Shown: one piece after another, positions 1 through 7,757 of the stretch | Layout of the letters: the number at the start of each line of letters is the position of its first letter | Position numbering within the stretch: the stretch's first letter is position 1 | Assembly (NCBI RefSeq): GCF_014737315.1 | Contig: NZ_JPUF01000018.1 | Coordinates: 1 to 57,997, forward strand | Direction of reading: 5' to 3' | Length of the DNA: 57,997 nt | From: Treponema zioleckii | Lineage (GTDB): Bacteria; Spirochaetota; Spirochaetia; Treponematales; Treponemataceae | Program-made: the position numbers and the translations under genes | Notes under the pieces: generated by a model | The model's database searches: none | What the model was told of the DNA's origin: nothing | Seen by the model: only the letters and a program-made list of their open reading frames with translations

Positions 1-105
1 CAGTTTTATAAAGGGGGGGGCGAATTCAAGAATTTGTTTTACAATCTCAACAGCTTCTTTTTGCTTATCCTTTGATAAATCTTCTAATGTTTCGAAAAGT
101 GTCAA
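1..105 (-). CDS. Partial hypothetical protein running off the left edge
   Basis: An open frame on the minus strand starts at a TTG (105) and leaves the window at base 1, giving about 35 codons. The readable peptide begins LFETLEDLSKDKQKEAVEIV, a charged amphipathic helix like those in small DNA-binding or antitoxin proteins, but no family can be named. No ATG start or clear ribosome binding site is visible, and an in-frame stop lies a few codons upstream. The frame contains a run of eight C on the coding strand. It is divergent from hsdM. It may equally be a remnant or not coding. Confidence 0.3.
   Translation of the reverse strand, partial: MTLFETLEDLSKDKQKEAVEIVKQILEFAPPFIKL
13..20. repeat. 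Poly-G tract of 8
   Basis: Eight consecutive G lie in otherwise AT-rich DNA and fall inside the partial minus-strand frame. Poly-G tracts of this length drive phase variation in Treponema pallidum. Here the link is inference, because the gene is cut by the window edge. Confidence 0.45.
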
Positions 106-110
106 TTTTG

Positions 111-119
111 TGCTATAAT
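111..119 (+). promoter_or_regulatory. Extended -10 promoter for hsdM
   Basis: TGCTATAAT is a perfect -10 hexamer with the TG extension. The -35 region is weak. It would give a leader of about 80 bases before hsdM. Confidence 0.5.
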
Positions 120-153
120 GCTTTATTACTGATTTGAGATTTTTTTTAACGTA

Positions 154-170
154 GTGTCATTCTTTGACAC
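154..170. promoter_or_regulatory. Inverted repeat in the hsdM leader, possible operator
   Basis: GTGTCA and TGACAC form a perfect 6-bp inverted repeat separated by five bases, between the extended -10 and the hsdM start. It could be an operator or a small mRNA hairpin. No regulator gene is adjacent. Confidence 0.4.
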
Positions 171-206
171 AAATGGGATATATAATTCTCTTGTAGGATG
201 ATAAAA

Positions 207-1796
207 ATGGCAGACAACAAAAAAGAGACTGAAAGAGCGGAACTCCACCGTACAATCTGGGGTATTGCAAACGACCTTCGTGGAAGTGTAGACGGATGGG
301 ATTTTAAGCAGTATGTGCTTGGAATGCTCTTTTACAGATATATTTCTGAAAACTTAGACCATTATATTTCAAAAGGTGAATGGGAAGCAGGAAACAAAGA
401 TTTCCGTTATTCAAAACTTTCTGACAAAGAGGCGGAGACAGCAAAAGACGATATTGTAAAAGAAAAAGGATTCTTTATCCTTCCTTCGTGGCTTTTCTGC
501 AACGTACTTGAAAAAGCAAATAAAGATAATACAGACCTGAACGAAAAGCTTGAAAAAATCTTCAAGGAAATTGAAGGCTCAGCTCTTGGAACTGACAGCG
601 AAGACGACTTTAAAGGCCTGTTCGATGATATTGATGTAAACTCAAACAAGCTTGGTGCAACTGTTACAAAAAGAAATGAAATGCTTGTTAAGCTGATGAA
701 CGGCATTAACAGCATGAATCTTGGTAACGGTGATTATAATGACAATACAATCGACGCGTTCGGCGACGCTTACGAATACCTTATGGGCATGTACGCTTCT
801 AACGCGGGAAAGAGCGGTGGCGAGTATTACACCCCGCAGGAAGTCAGCGAGCTTCTTACAAAGATTACGCTCGTGAACGGCGACGGAAGCATGAAAAAGA
901 GCGTGAACAAAGTCTATGACCCCGCGTGTGGCTCAGGCTCGCTTCTTTTGAAGTTCGCAAAAATCTTGGGTGCTGATAATGTTCGTCTTGGATTCTACGG
1001 GCAGGAAATAAACATCACGACTTACAACCTTTGCCGTATCAATATGTTCCTGCATGATGTAAGTTATGACAAGTTCAATATCAAGCTTGGCGATACGCTC
1101 ATAGACCCAAAACATTGGGATGATGAGCCTTTTGAAGCAATTGTCTCAAATCCGCCGTACTCGATAAAATGGGAAGGCGACGACAACCCGATTCTTATAA
1201 ACGACCCGAGATTTTCTCCTGCGGGCGTTCTTGCTCCGAAGGGAAAGGCCGACCTTGCTTTTATCATGCACTCACTTTCTTGGCTTGCAACTAACGGAAC
1301 TGCGGCCATCGTTTGTTTCCCTGGCATTATGTACCGTGGCGGAGCTGAGCAGAAAATCAGAAAGTATCTTATTGATAACAACTTCATCGACTGTATCATT
1401 CAGCTTCCTGACAATCTTTTCTTTGGAACTTCTATTGCAACCTGCATCATGGTTTTGAAGAAAGGAAAGACAGAAAGTAAAACCCTCTTTATTGATGCTT
1501 CAAAAGAGTGCGTAAAAGTTACCAACTCAAATAAACTCACCGAACAGAATATTAAAAACATTCTCAAAGTCTTTACCGAACGTAAAGAAAAAATAGACTA
1601 TGTAAGCCGTCTGGTAAATAACGATGAAATTGCCCAGAATGAATACAACCTTTCTGTTTCAAGCTACGTTGAAGCCGAAGACACAAGAGAAGTAATTGAT
1701 ATTAAAGTTCTGAACGCTCAGATTGCAGAGATTGTGGAAAAAGAAAACAATCTCCGTGCAGAAATCGACAAGATTATTGGGGAGATTGAAGCATAA
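207..1796 (+). CDS. hsdM: Type I restriction-modification methyltransferase subunit HsdM
   Basis: This is the N6-adenine methyltransferase subunit of a type I restriction-modification system. It forms M2S with HsdS and the restriction complex with HsdR. The N-terminal helical HsdM domain covers roughly residues 5-150. The S-adenosylmethionine motif [10 protein letters not shown] is near residue 240 and the catalytic NPPY is near residue 314. A coiled C-terminus of the kind that contacts HsdS follows. The length of about 529 residues is normal. I chose the ATG at 207 because AGGA lies nine bases upstream; an ATG at 198 is in frame but poorly placed. The stop overlaps a short ATGAGCAAG start at 1796, where hsdS would be expected, but hsdS itself begins 2 kb further on. 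Confidence 0.96.
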   Translation: MADNKKETERAELHRTIWGIANDLRGSVDGWDFKQYVLGMLFYRYISENLDHYISKGEWEAGNKDFRYSKLSDKEAETAKDDIVKEKGFFILPSWLFCNVLEKANKDNTDLNEKLEKIFKEIEGSALGTDSEDDFKGLFDDIDVNSNKLGATVTKRNEMLVKLMNGINSMNLGNGDYNDNTIDAFGDAYEYLMGMYASNAGKSGGEYYTPQEVSELLTKITLVNGDGSMKKSVNKVYDPACGSGSLLLKFAKILGADNVRLGFYGQEINITTYNLCRINMFLHDVSYDKFNIKLGDTLIDPKHWDDEPFEAIVSNPPYSIKWEGDDNPILINDPRFSPAGVLAPKGKADLAFIMHSLSWLATNGTAAIVCFPGIMYRGGAEQKIRKYLIDNNFIDCIIQLPDNLFFGTSIATCIMVLKKGKTESKTLFIDASKECVKVTNSNKLTEQNIKNILKVFTERKEKIDYVSRLVNNDEIAQNEYNLSVSSYVEAEDTREVIDIKVLNAQIAEIVEKENNLRAEIDKIIGEIEA

Positions 1797-1826
1797 TGAG
1801 CAAGCAAATGCAATTCATAATGCACA

Positions 1827-2315
1827 ATGGAGAATAGAGAATTGAATTTTATAGACATTTCTTTTGACAAAGCAACAGAATTATTTCCAGACGAAGTTTG
1901 GGCAGAGGAATATAAAAATGTTTTTGTCGCAAAAAGTCGGCAGCCCAAAAACAGCGAGCAAAAATCTGTTTTTGAAAAAGAAATGCTTATGGCTCGTATA
2001 GCAAGCGATAACGGTCATACAGTATATCTTTTGCCAGAACTGCCAGAGCAAAAAAATGCAGATGCAGTTATGGACGGCATATTAACGGAATTTAAAGCTG
2101 TCACAGGCGGAGAAAATGCTGTTTCTCACCGATTTCGCGATGCTCTTCATCAGGGGTACAATGTGTATCTGAAAATTGACAGCGACATAAAAGAAAAGCG
2201 TGTCAGGCAGATTTTGCACGGAGTTTTAAAAGAAAAAGATTGTGACGAACTTGTTTATTGCTATCTTACAGTAAAGAATAAAATGTATTGCTGGAAAATG
2301 AACGATTTAAAATAA
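1827..2315 (+). CDS. CdiA C-terminal tRNase-like domain protein
   Basis: A 162-residue protein resembling the nuclease domain found at the C-terminus of some CdiA contact-dependent toxins and in stand-alone phage and ICE proteins. The fold is PD-(D/E)XK-like. Visible hallmarks are a helix EKEMLMARIASDNGH near residues 50-65, followed by LLPE and then ADAVMDGILTEFKAV near 78-93, which would supply the D, E and K of the active site. There is no secretion domain, signal peptide or adjacent immunity gene, so it is more likely a cytoplasmic accessory nuclease than a secreted toxin. It lies between hsdM and hsdS on the same strand. The start has no strong ribosome binding site. The family assignment is from motif recognition only. 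Confidence 0.6.
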   Translation: MENRELNFIDISFDKATELFPDEVWAEEYKNVFVAKSRQPKNSEQKSVFEKEMLMARIASDNGHTVYLLPELPEQKNADAVMDGILTEFKAVTGGENAVSHRFRDALHQGYNVYLKIDSDIKEKRVRQILHGVLKEKDCDELVYCYLTVKNKMYCWKMNDLK

Positions 2316-2537
2316 ATACGGCATCGACGAATCGATGCCATTCCGTTGCCTCAGGCTGGTTTCCCAGAACTCAGACAACTATATATTACAATAAGAATGG
2401 AGAACTGTCAAATGAGCAAGTTAGATGAACTGATTGCTTCGACTACATCGACTTGCTTCGACAAGCTCAGCAACCGATGAGCAACCAAGAAATGCGGTCA
2501 TTGAGCGGAGTCGAAATGACAAATGAGGAATTTAACT
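2316..2537 (+). other. Intergenic stretch with an hsdS-start copy and a palindromic repeat
   Basis: The gap holds a copy of the hsdS 5' end (2412-2480). Overlapping it, from 2436 to 2520, is a dispersed-type repeat with paired segments CTTCGACAAGCTCAG and TTGAGCGGAGTCGAAATGAC. No other gene is seen. Confidence 0.5.
2412..2480 (+). pseudogene. Duplicated 5' end of hsdS (fragment)
   Basis: The ATG at 2412 begins MSKLDELI, identical in protein to the start of hsdS at 3851, then runs into a repeat and stops after 22 codons. At the DNA level it matches the copy at 3635 (ATGAGCAAGTTAGATGAACT) better than the one at 3851. It is one of several repeated hsdS starts in this locus. Confidence 0.6.
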
Positions 2538-3638
2538 ATGTCTAAACTTGATGAACTGATAAACAAAGAAAGTGATTTTTCAGAATATAAAGGTTGGTTA
2601 AAAGAGCTAAAAAATCGCTACAGAGAAGCACAAATAAAAGCCTCTGTCGCCGTTAATGCAGGGCTTCTTGAATATTATTGGCATCTTGGAGAAGATATTG
2701 AAAAGAAATCTTTTGCAAATATGTATGGTTCAGCTTTTTTTGACAGACTGAGCAAAGATTTAAAAAAGGAGCTTGAAGAAGCTCAAGGTTTTTCTCCAGT
2801 AAATTTACGATATACCTACAGATTCTATATGCTCTACAACCCAATTCTTCAACAACTTGTTGAAGAATCTGAAAAAAACAGTTTAGTTGAATGTCTTAAA
2901 AGAGTTCCATGGGGGCATCATCAGAGAATTATTGACAAATGCAAGAACGAATCCAAAAAAGCACTCTTTTATATTCGTAAGACTATTGAAAATCATTGGT
3001 CGCGAAATGTTCTGTTGAATTTTCTTGATACAAATCTTTATGAGAGAGAAGGAAAAGCTGTTTCAAATTTTCAGAATCTTTTGCCGCCTGTGCAGGGGGA
3101 ACTTGCCCAGCAGATGACAAAAGACCCGTATTCTTTTGATTTTTTGACAATGAGGGAAAAATACGAAGAAAAAGAATTGAAAGATGCTCTAATTGCAAAC
3201 ATTGAAAAATTTCTTCTTGAACTAGGAAAAGGTTTTGCTTATATGGGGCGTGAATACAGGCTTCAGATAGGAAACACGGAACAGTTTTTAGATATGCTTT
3301 TTTATAATACAAATCTCCGTTGTTATGTAGTTATAGAAATAAAAACTGGGCAATTTGAAGCCTCTAATATAGGGCAGCTCGGAACTTATGTAACTGCTGT
3401 GAATCATATATTGAAAACTGAAAACGATAACCCTACACTAGGACTTTTGATTTGCAAAGAAAAGGATAATGTTCTGGCAAAGTTTTCATTGGAGAGTTCA
3501 AGAGAACCGCTCGCAATATCCGAATATGAGCTGAGCAAATTATATCCTGCAGATTTCAAATCTTCATTGCCGACAATCCAAGAGATTGAAAGCGGAATAA
3601 AGGAACTTTTGCAAAAAGATGACGGAGCAGAAAAATGA
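2538..3638 (+). CDS. DUF1016 / YhcG-type PD-(D/E)XK nuclease-like protein
   Basis: A 366-residue protein of the YhcG family. The N-terminal DUF1016 helical domain covers about residues 10-170, including VNAGLLEYYWHLGEDI. A C-terminal PD-(D/E)XK domain covers about 200-340, with FLDMLFYN followed by VIEIKTG near residues 250-268 as the active-site core. Family members are often found inside type I restriction loci, and their exact job is unclear. The first eight residues, MSKLDELI, are the same as the HsdS N-terminus, so the gene seems to have captured an hsdS translation start. I chose the ATG at 2538, which has GAGGA upstream. The stop overlaps the next hsdS-like ATG at 3635 (ATGA). Confidence 0.88.
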   Translation: MSKLDELINKESDFSEYKGWLKELKNRYREAQIKASVAVNAGLLEYYWHLGEDIEKKSFANMYGSAFFDRLSKDLKKELEEAQGFSPVNLRYTYRFYMLYNPILQQLVEESEKNSLVECLKRVPWGHHQRIIDKCKNESKKALFYIRKTIENHWSRNVLLNFLDTNLYEREGKAVSNFQNLLPPVQGELAQQMTKDPYSFDFLTMREKYEEKELKDALIANIEKFLLELGKGFAYMGREYRLQIGNTEQFLDMLFYNTNLRCYVVIEIKTGQFEASNIGQLGTYVTAVNHILKTENDNPTLGLLICKEKDNVLAKFSLESSREPLAISEYELSKLYPADFKSSLPTIQEIESGIKELLQKDDGAEK

Positions 3639-3757
3639 GCAAGTTAGATGAACTGATAAATAAGCTTTGTCCTGATTGTGAGCCGACAATTTTTGCTTGC
3701 GCGAAAATTGCGGTAAAATCCGCTATATCGGGATTCGTGCCGAACCCGATAAGTTAA
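3635..3757 (+). pseudogene. Second hsdS 5'-end remnant
   Basis: MSKLDELINKLCPDC matches the HsdS start MSKLDELIKELCPDG over 15 residues. The frame then leaves homology and stops after 40 codons. The remnant overlaps the DUF1016 stop by ATGA. Downstream, GTGAGCCGACAA occurs twice (around 3678 and 3761) with AT-rich repeats up to the true hsdS start. Confidence 0.7.
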
Positions 3758-3806
3758 TTTGTGAGCCGACAAACCTTGCGGTTTGCGGTTAAAATCATAG
3801 AAAAAT

Positions 3807-3832
3807 GTCATGCTGAACTTGTTTCAGCATCT
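3807..3832. repeat. Short palindromic intergenic repeat
   Basis: GTCATGCTGAAC followed by GTTTCAGCATCT forms a hairpin-capable unit. Relatives of the same design occur throughout the window in intergenic positions (for example 22141, 24361, 24427, 39528, 39586, 48969, 53738). Confidence 0.6.
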
Positions 3833-3850
3833 GTTTGAAGGAATGAAGGT

Positions 3851-5248
3851 ATGTCTAAACTTGATGAACTGATAAAAGAGCTTTGCCCTGACGGGGTGGA
3901 ATATAAGACACTTGAAAATATTTCCTTAATAAAAGCTCGAATTGGCTGGCAAGGTTTAACAAAGGATGAATATCTTAACAGTGGTGATTATTACTTAGTT
4001 ACTGGTGTTGATTTTAAAGATGGCTTGGTTGATTGGGACAATTGTCATTATGTGACTAAAGACCGTTATGACCAAGATACTAATATTCAAATTAAAAATG
4101 ATGATGTGTTGGTAACAAAAGACGGTACATTGGGAAAAGTTGCATTTGTACAGGGACTAAAAAAGCCTGCAACATTAAATAGTGGTGTATTTGTAGTACG
4201 AAGTACGGATAAGAATATAAGCAATAAGTTCCTATATCACTATTTGAAATCGCCTTATTTGATGAAATTTGCAAATAGCAAATTGACGGGTGGAACTATA
4301 AAACATCTGAATCAGTCTGTTATAACTCAGTTACCAATCCCCGTACCACCTCTTCCCGTGCAGGAGGAAATCGTGCGAATCCTCGACAAATTTACGTCGC
4401 TTACAGCGGAGCTTACAGCGGAGCTTACAGCTCGTCGCAAGCAGTATGAATACTACAGAGATTCTTTGCTTTCTCCAGAATCAAAATTTCGCGCGAGTTT
4501 GCTTGCAAACTCGTTAAGGTCGGGCAACGCCGACCGACACTCGCTGTTAACAAGAGATACTAAGGTTGAAGTTAAGAAGCTCGGTGATTTTGCAACTATT
4601 ACACGTGGTGGAAACTTCCAGAAAAAAGATTTTGTAGAAAGTGGTTTGCCTTGCATCCATTATGGCCAGATGTACACTCATTTTGGCACATGGACTGATA
4701 AAACTCTTACCTTTGTTGATAAAGATGTTTTTGATAAATCAAAACAGGCTCAGCCTAATGATATTGTAATGGCTGTTACAAGCGAAAATGTAGATGATGT
4801 TTGTAAATGTACTGCATGGGTAGGCAAAGAGCCTATTGCTGTTAGCGGACATACTGCAATTATTCATCATAATCAGAATGCGAAGTATTTATCTTATTAT
4901 TTCCAGAGTTCTGTTTTTTATAAGCAGAAAGTAAAACTTGCTCATGGGACAAAAGTTATTGAAGTAACTCCAGATAAATTGAATGACATTACAATTCCGC
5001 TTCCGCCGTTAGATGTTCAGGAACGTATTGTAAATGTTCTCGATAACTTTGATTCTATCTGTACGGACTTGAAAATTGGTCTCCCTGCGGAAATTGAAGC
5101 GCGAAAAAAACAATATGAGTATTACCGAGATTTGCTGTTGACATTCGCAAGTAGCGGAAACACAATCTTGTCAGAACAGAACAGAACAGAACAGAACAGA
5201 ACAGAACAGAACAGAACAGAACAGAACAGAACAGAACAGATGAAATAA
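3851..5248 (+). CDS. hsdS: Type I restriction specificity subunit HsdS, phase-variable 3' end
   Basis: HsdS recognises the bipartite DNA target and anchors two HsdM. The 465-residue protein has a first target-recognition domain (about 17-175) and a central conserved region with PLPVQEEIVRILDKF and RRKQYEYYRD. A second recognition domain covers about 230-390, followed by a distal conserved region with PLDVQERIVNVLDNF and RKKQYEYYRD. The central region holds TAELTAELTA, the EcoR124-type repeat. Residues about 214-233 are encoded by a palindromic insertion. After the distal region the frame enters a perfect pentamer tract encoding EQNRT repeats and stops eight bases past it. Losing one unit would fuse it to the third recognition domain downstream. 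In the present state it is a normal two-domain HsdS. Confidence 0.95.
   Translation: MSKLDELIKELCPDGVEYKTLENISLIKARIGWQGLTKDEYLNSGDYYLVTGVDFKDGLVDWDNCHYVTKDRYDQDTNIQIKNDDVLVTKDGTLGKVAFVQGLKKPATLNSGVFVVRSTDKNISNKFLYHYLKSPYLMKFANSKLTGGTIKHLNQSVITQLPIPVPPLPVQEEIVRILDKFTSLTAELTAELTARRKQYEYYRDSLLSPESKFRASLLANSLRSGNADRHSLLTRDTKVEVKKLGDFATITRGGNFQKKDFVESGLPCIHYGQMYTHFGTWTDKTLTFVDKDVFDKSKQAQPNDIVMAVTSENVDDVCKCTAWVGKEPIAVSGHTAIIHHNQNAKYLSYYFQSSVFYKQKVKLAHGTKVIEVTPDKLNDITIPLPPLDVQERIVNVLDNFDSICTDLKIGLPAEIEARKKQYEYYRDLLLTFASSGNTILSEQNRTEQNRTEQNRTEQNRTEQMK
4400..4431 (+). repeat. 12-bp repeat encoding TAEL in HsdS
   Basis: CTTACAGCGGAG occurs twice in tandem (4400-4411, 4412-4423) plus eight bases of a third copy, encoding LTAE-LTAE-LTA at residues 184-194. 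In the EcoR124 family, two or three TAEL copies at this place set the spacer length of the recognition sequence. The copy number here could slip in frame. Confidence 0.85.
4493..4544. repeat. Palindromic element inside the hsdS coding sequence
   Basis: An outer stem GCGAGT/ACTCGC encloses two perfect hairpins: CGAGTTTGC/GCAAACTCG with a two-base loop (4494-4513) and GGTCGG/CCGACC (4518-4535). The 52 bases look like a mobile palindromic unit. They lie at the junction between the central conserved region and the second recognition domain, and the reading frame stays open. Confidence 0.7.
5172..5240 (+). repeat. Pentanucleotide tract (ACAGA)13 plus partial unit at the hsdS 3' end
   Basis: Thirteen perfect ACAGA units (5176-5240) follow a partial CAGA. 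Because five is not a multiple of three, each unit gained or lost changes the frame, and no frame contains a stop inside the tract. With the present number the frame ends MK-stop at 5248. One unit more gives an immediate TGA. One unit fewer reads into DEIKLLQYVF and the third recognition domain. Confidence 0.95.
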
Positions 5249-5286
5249 AGCTGCTTCAATATGTTTTTGGTTATGCGATTGTTCGT

Positions 5287-5805
5287 TTGGGCGAGATTGC
5301 GAAAATAAAAAATGGGAAGGATTATAAAGCGTTAGGAAGTGGAAACATTCCTGTTTATGGTTCTGGCGGTATTATGACTTATGTAGATAAATCCGTTTAC
5401 AATAAGCCGACCGTTTTGATTCCACGAAAAGGAAGCCTTGCTAACTTGTTTTATGTAGATAGTGAGTTTTGGAATGTAGATACAATTTTCTATACGGAAA
5501 TAAATCAGGAAATTGTAGTTCCAAAATATTTGTTTTATTTGCTTTTGAAAGAGCATTTAGAAAACTTAAATAAGGCAGGTGGAGTTCCTAGCCTGACACA
5601 AGAGATTTTGAATAAAGTTGTTTTACTTGTTCCATCTTGTGAAGAGCAGGAAAGAATTGTAAAAATTCTCGACCGCTTTGACAGCCTTTGCAACGATATT
5701 TCTTCAGGCCTTCCTGCGGAAATTGAAGCAAGGAAAAAACAATATGAGTATTACAGGGATAAGCTATTATCCTTTGAAATAAAAAAGAATGGAGTGAATA
5801 AATGA
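5287..5805 (+). CDS. Third HsdS target-recognition domain, out of frame behind the repeat
   Basis: This frame encodes a single recognition domain plus a conserved region: LGEIAKIKNGKDYKAL at the start, then EEQERIVKILDRF and RKKQYEYYRDKLL. It is one half of a typical HsdS. The frame is open from 5155, through the whole pentamer tract, to 5805. The only start near the domain is a TTG at 5287 without a ribosome binding site, so independent translation is doubtful. Expression as an extension of hsdS after loss of one repeat unit (or gain of two) is the simplest reading, giving a protein of about 649 residues with three recognition domains. The stop overlaps the next gene by ATGA. Confidence 0.85.
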   Translation: MGEIAKIKNGKDYKALGSGNIPVYGSGGIMTYVDKSVYNKPTVLIPRKGSLANLFYVDSEFWNVDTIFYTEINQEIVVPKYLFYLLLKEHLENLNKAGGVPSLTQEILNKVVLLVPSCEEQERIVKILDRFDSLCNDISSGLPAEIEARKKQYEYYRDKLLSFEIKKNGVNK

Positions 5806-7742
5806 AAGTTCAAACAAAGTCATTGAATTTTTTGCGTAGTGAAACAAAAATTGAAATCCCGTTTTTTCAGCGTCCTTATGTATGGAAGTATGAAAATGCG
5901 AAGTTGCTGCTGCAGGATTTGTTTAGAACTAATGGAAATCATTTTTTAGGCTCGATTCTCTTAAAACTCGAAGATAATGATTCTGAGGATGAGAATGTGA
6001 CACCATCAAAGCAAGTCGTTATAGATGGACAACAACGATTAACCACATTGAGTATCTTGGTGAAAGTTATGTTTGATTTTTTAAGGGAAAACAGAGCATT
6101 GTCTAATCCTGAAATCGTTGATGGACAGAGAGCTCTGTTTTATCTAGAAGATAACGGGTATATAGCACATCTAGAAAATTCATATCATGATAAAGATAAC
6201 TTCAAAAAAATAATAGGAGAAGTAAAATCGGTAGAGATTCAGGGGCATCCATTTGAAGAATATACAAAACCTGAATTTGATTCGGTAAATGCAGAATTAG
6301 TCGAAGATATTAATCTTACAGAAGATGAATATGAGAAAAAATATAACGAAAGCGAAAATCTATTGAGACAGTGCTATAAATATTTTATCAAAGAAATATA
6401 TTCAAAAAATGTGGATACTGTAAAACAACTTTGGACTAAATTGTTCAGTGAATCTGTCAATTTATTAGTTATCATTCGACTTGATGCAACTGACAAAGAA
6501 CAGGAAATATTTGATACTATTAATAGTGCGGGGATGCATCTTTCGTCAACAGATATAATAAAAAATCATTTGTATCAAAAACTAATGAGTACAGGAGTTT
6601 CTCAAAAGAAAGTTTTAGAAAAATACAAAAAATCATGGGAACAAACCTTTGAGAATGAATCAAACTATTCCTTTTGGAATAAAGAAAAAAATGTAGGTCG
6701 CAATTTGCGTTCTAATATTGAATTGTTCTTTCAAGCTTATGGTATTATTCATGAACCAAAGATATATGATGTTGAAGAAGACACAATTGCAGATTTGGCA
6801 AAAAAATTTAAGGAATATCTAACAACATTACATACTACGGAAGAGGTTGAGAACTTTATTGATGATATAATGAATACAGCTTCAATTTATCACTCTCTAC
6901 CTCATTTTTCGAGTACAGATGCTATAAAGTTTGATGAAATTGGTAAACGAGTTGCTTGTATAATGGATATTAGTGACAACACAACATTTACTCCTTATTT
7001 GTTATATCTATATAAAAGATATGATACAGAAGATACTCAAGAGGAATTGAATGCTAAATTAACTTTTGTTGACAATGTTTTAATGCATTATATTGTTTCA
7101 GGCAATTCAAACAAAAACTTTAACAAATACTGCACTGATCTAATTGATGATGATAAAAATGGTAGTTCAAATTCTAGTTCCCTAAATGACATAACACTTG
7201 AAGATTTACAGAAGGGTATAAAAATCAGAAAGAATAACACTCTTGCAAAACTAATTTTATACTTTATTGAATTACACAGGAATTATAAACTTGAAGGTTC
7301 AGACAAGAAATATATTTCGCTTCAATTCACTAATGAAATGGAGCTAGAACATATTTTGCCAAAAAAGTGGGAAGAAAACTGGGGGCCTGATAAAACACCT
7401 TATGTTTATGACGATGGAACTTTAATTCAAGATGCTGATGAGGGAAGAAAGAATAGAGAATCTCGATTGCTATCTCTTGGTAATATGACAATATTATCAA
7501 AAAAATTGAATATTAAAATTAGTAATGAAAACTTTTACAACAAGATTAAAGGCAAGGATACAGGAAAGAAGAAGGTTAAACATATTGAAGGAGTTAGAGA
7601 ACTTAGTTCATTTTCAATTACAACAGAGTTCTTACCAGCAGAAACAGCTAGAATCGATGAATATGTTTGGAATGAACAAACAATTTCAAATCGTGAAAAC
7701 AATCTCTTGAATGAAATAATTGAGATCTGGCCTTTACAATAA
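5802..7742 (+). CDS. DUF262 / DUF1524 HNH protein (GmrSD-like)
   Basis: A 646-residue protein of the GmrSD / DUF262 group. GmrSD enzymes are NTP-dependent endonucleases that attack modified DNA, and many relatives lie in defence islands. The N-terminal ParB-like DUF262 domain has FFQRPYVWKYEN and the nucleotide-binding VIDGQQRLTTLSIL near residues 72-85. A second conserved patch is DTINSAGMHLSSTDIIKN. The C-terminal DUF1524 HNH nuclease has ELEHILPKKW near 514-523 and a later SLGNMTILSKKLN. Both halves are present in one chain. The start overlaps the stop of the HsdS tail by ATGA, so it belongs to the same operon. Confidence 0.85.
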   Translation: MKVQTKSLNFLRSETKIEIPFFQRPYVWKYENAKLLLQDLFRTNGNHFLGSILLKLEDNDSEDENVTPSKQVVIDGQQRLTTLSILVKVMFDFLRENRALSNPEIVDGQRALFYLEDNGYIAHLENSYHDKDNFKKIIGEVKSVEIQGHPFEEYTKPEFDSVNAELVEDINLTEDEYEKKYNESENLLRQCYKYFIKEIYSKNVDTVKQLWTKLFSESVNLLVIIRLDATDKEQEIFDTINSAGMHLSSTDIIKNHLYQKLMSTGVSQKKVLEKYKKSWEQTFENESNYSFWNKEKNVGRNLRSNIELFFQAYGIIHEPKIYDVEEDTIADLAKKFKEYLTTLHTTEEVENFIDDIMNTASIYHSLPHFSSTDAIKFDEIGKRVACIMDISDNTTFTPYLLYLYKRYDTEDTQEELNAKLTFVDNVLMHYIVSGNSNKNFNKYCTDLIDDDKNGSSNSSSLNDITLEDLQKGIKIRKNNTLAKLILYFIELHRNYKLEGSDKKYISLQFTNEMELEHILPKKWEENWGPDKTPYVYDDGTLIQDADEGRKNRESRLLSLGNMTILSKKLNIKISNENFYNKIKGKDTGKKKVKHIEGVRELSSFSITTEFLPAETARIDEYVWNEQTISNRENNLLNEIIEIWPLQ

Positions 7743-7757
7743 ATCAGGAGATGCAAA

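Noticed and set aside
5172-5240. Tandem array as a possible CRISPR or minisatellite
   Set aside because: The unit is only five bases without spacers and lies in a reading frame; it is a slippage tract.
5287-5805. Independent half-size HsdS gene
   Set aside because: Only a TTG start without a ribosome binding site, while the frame is open through the repeat tract, so a frameshift extension of hsdS explains it better.
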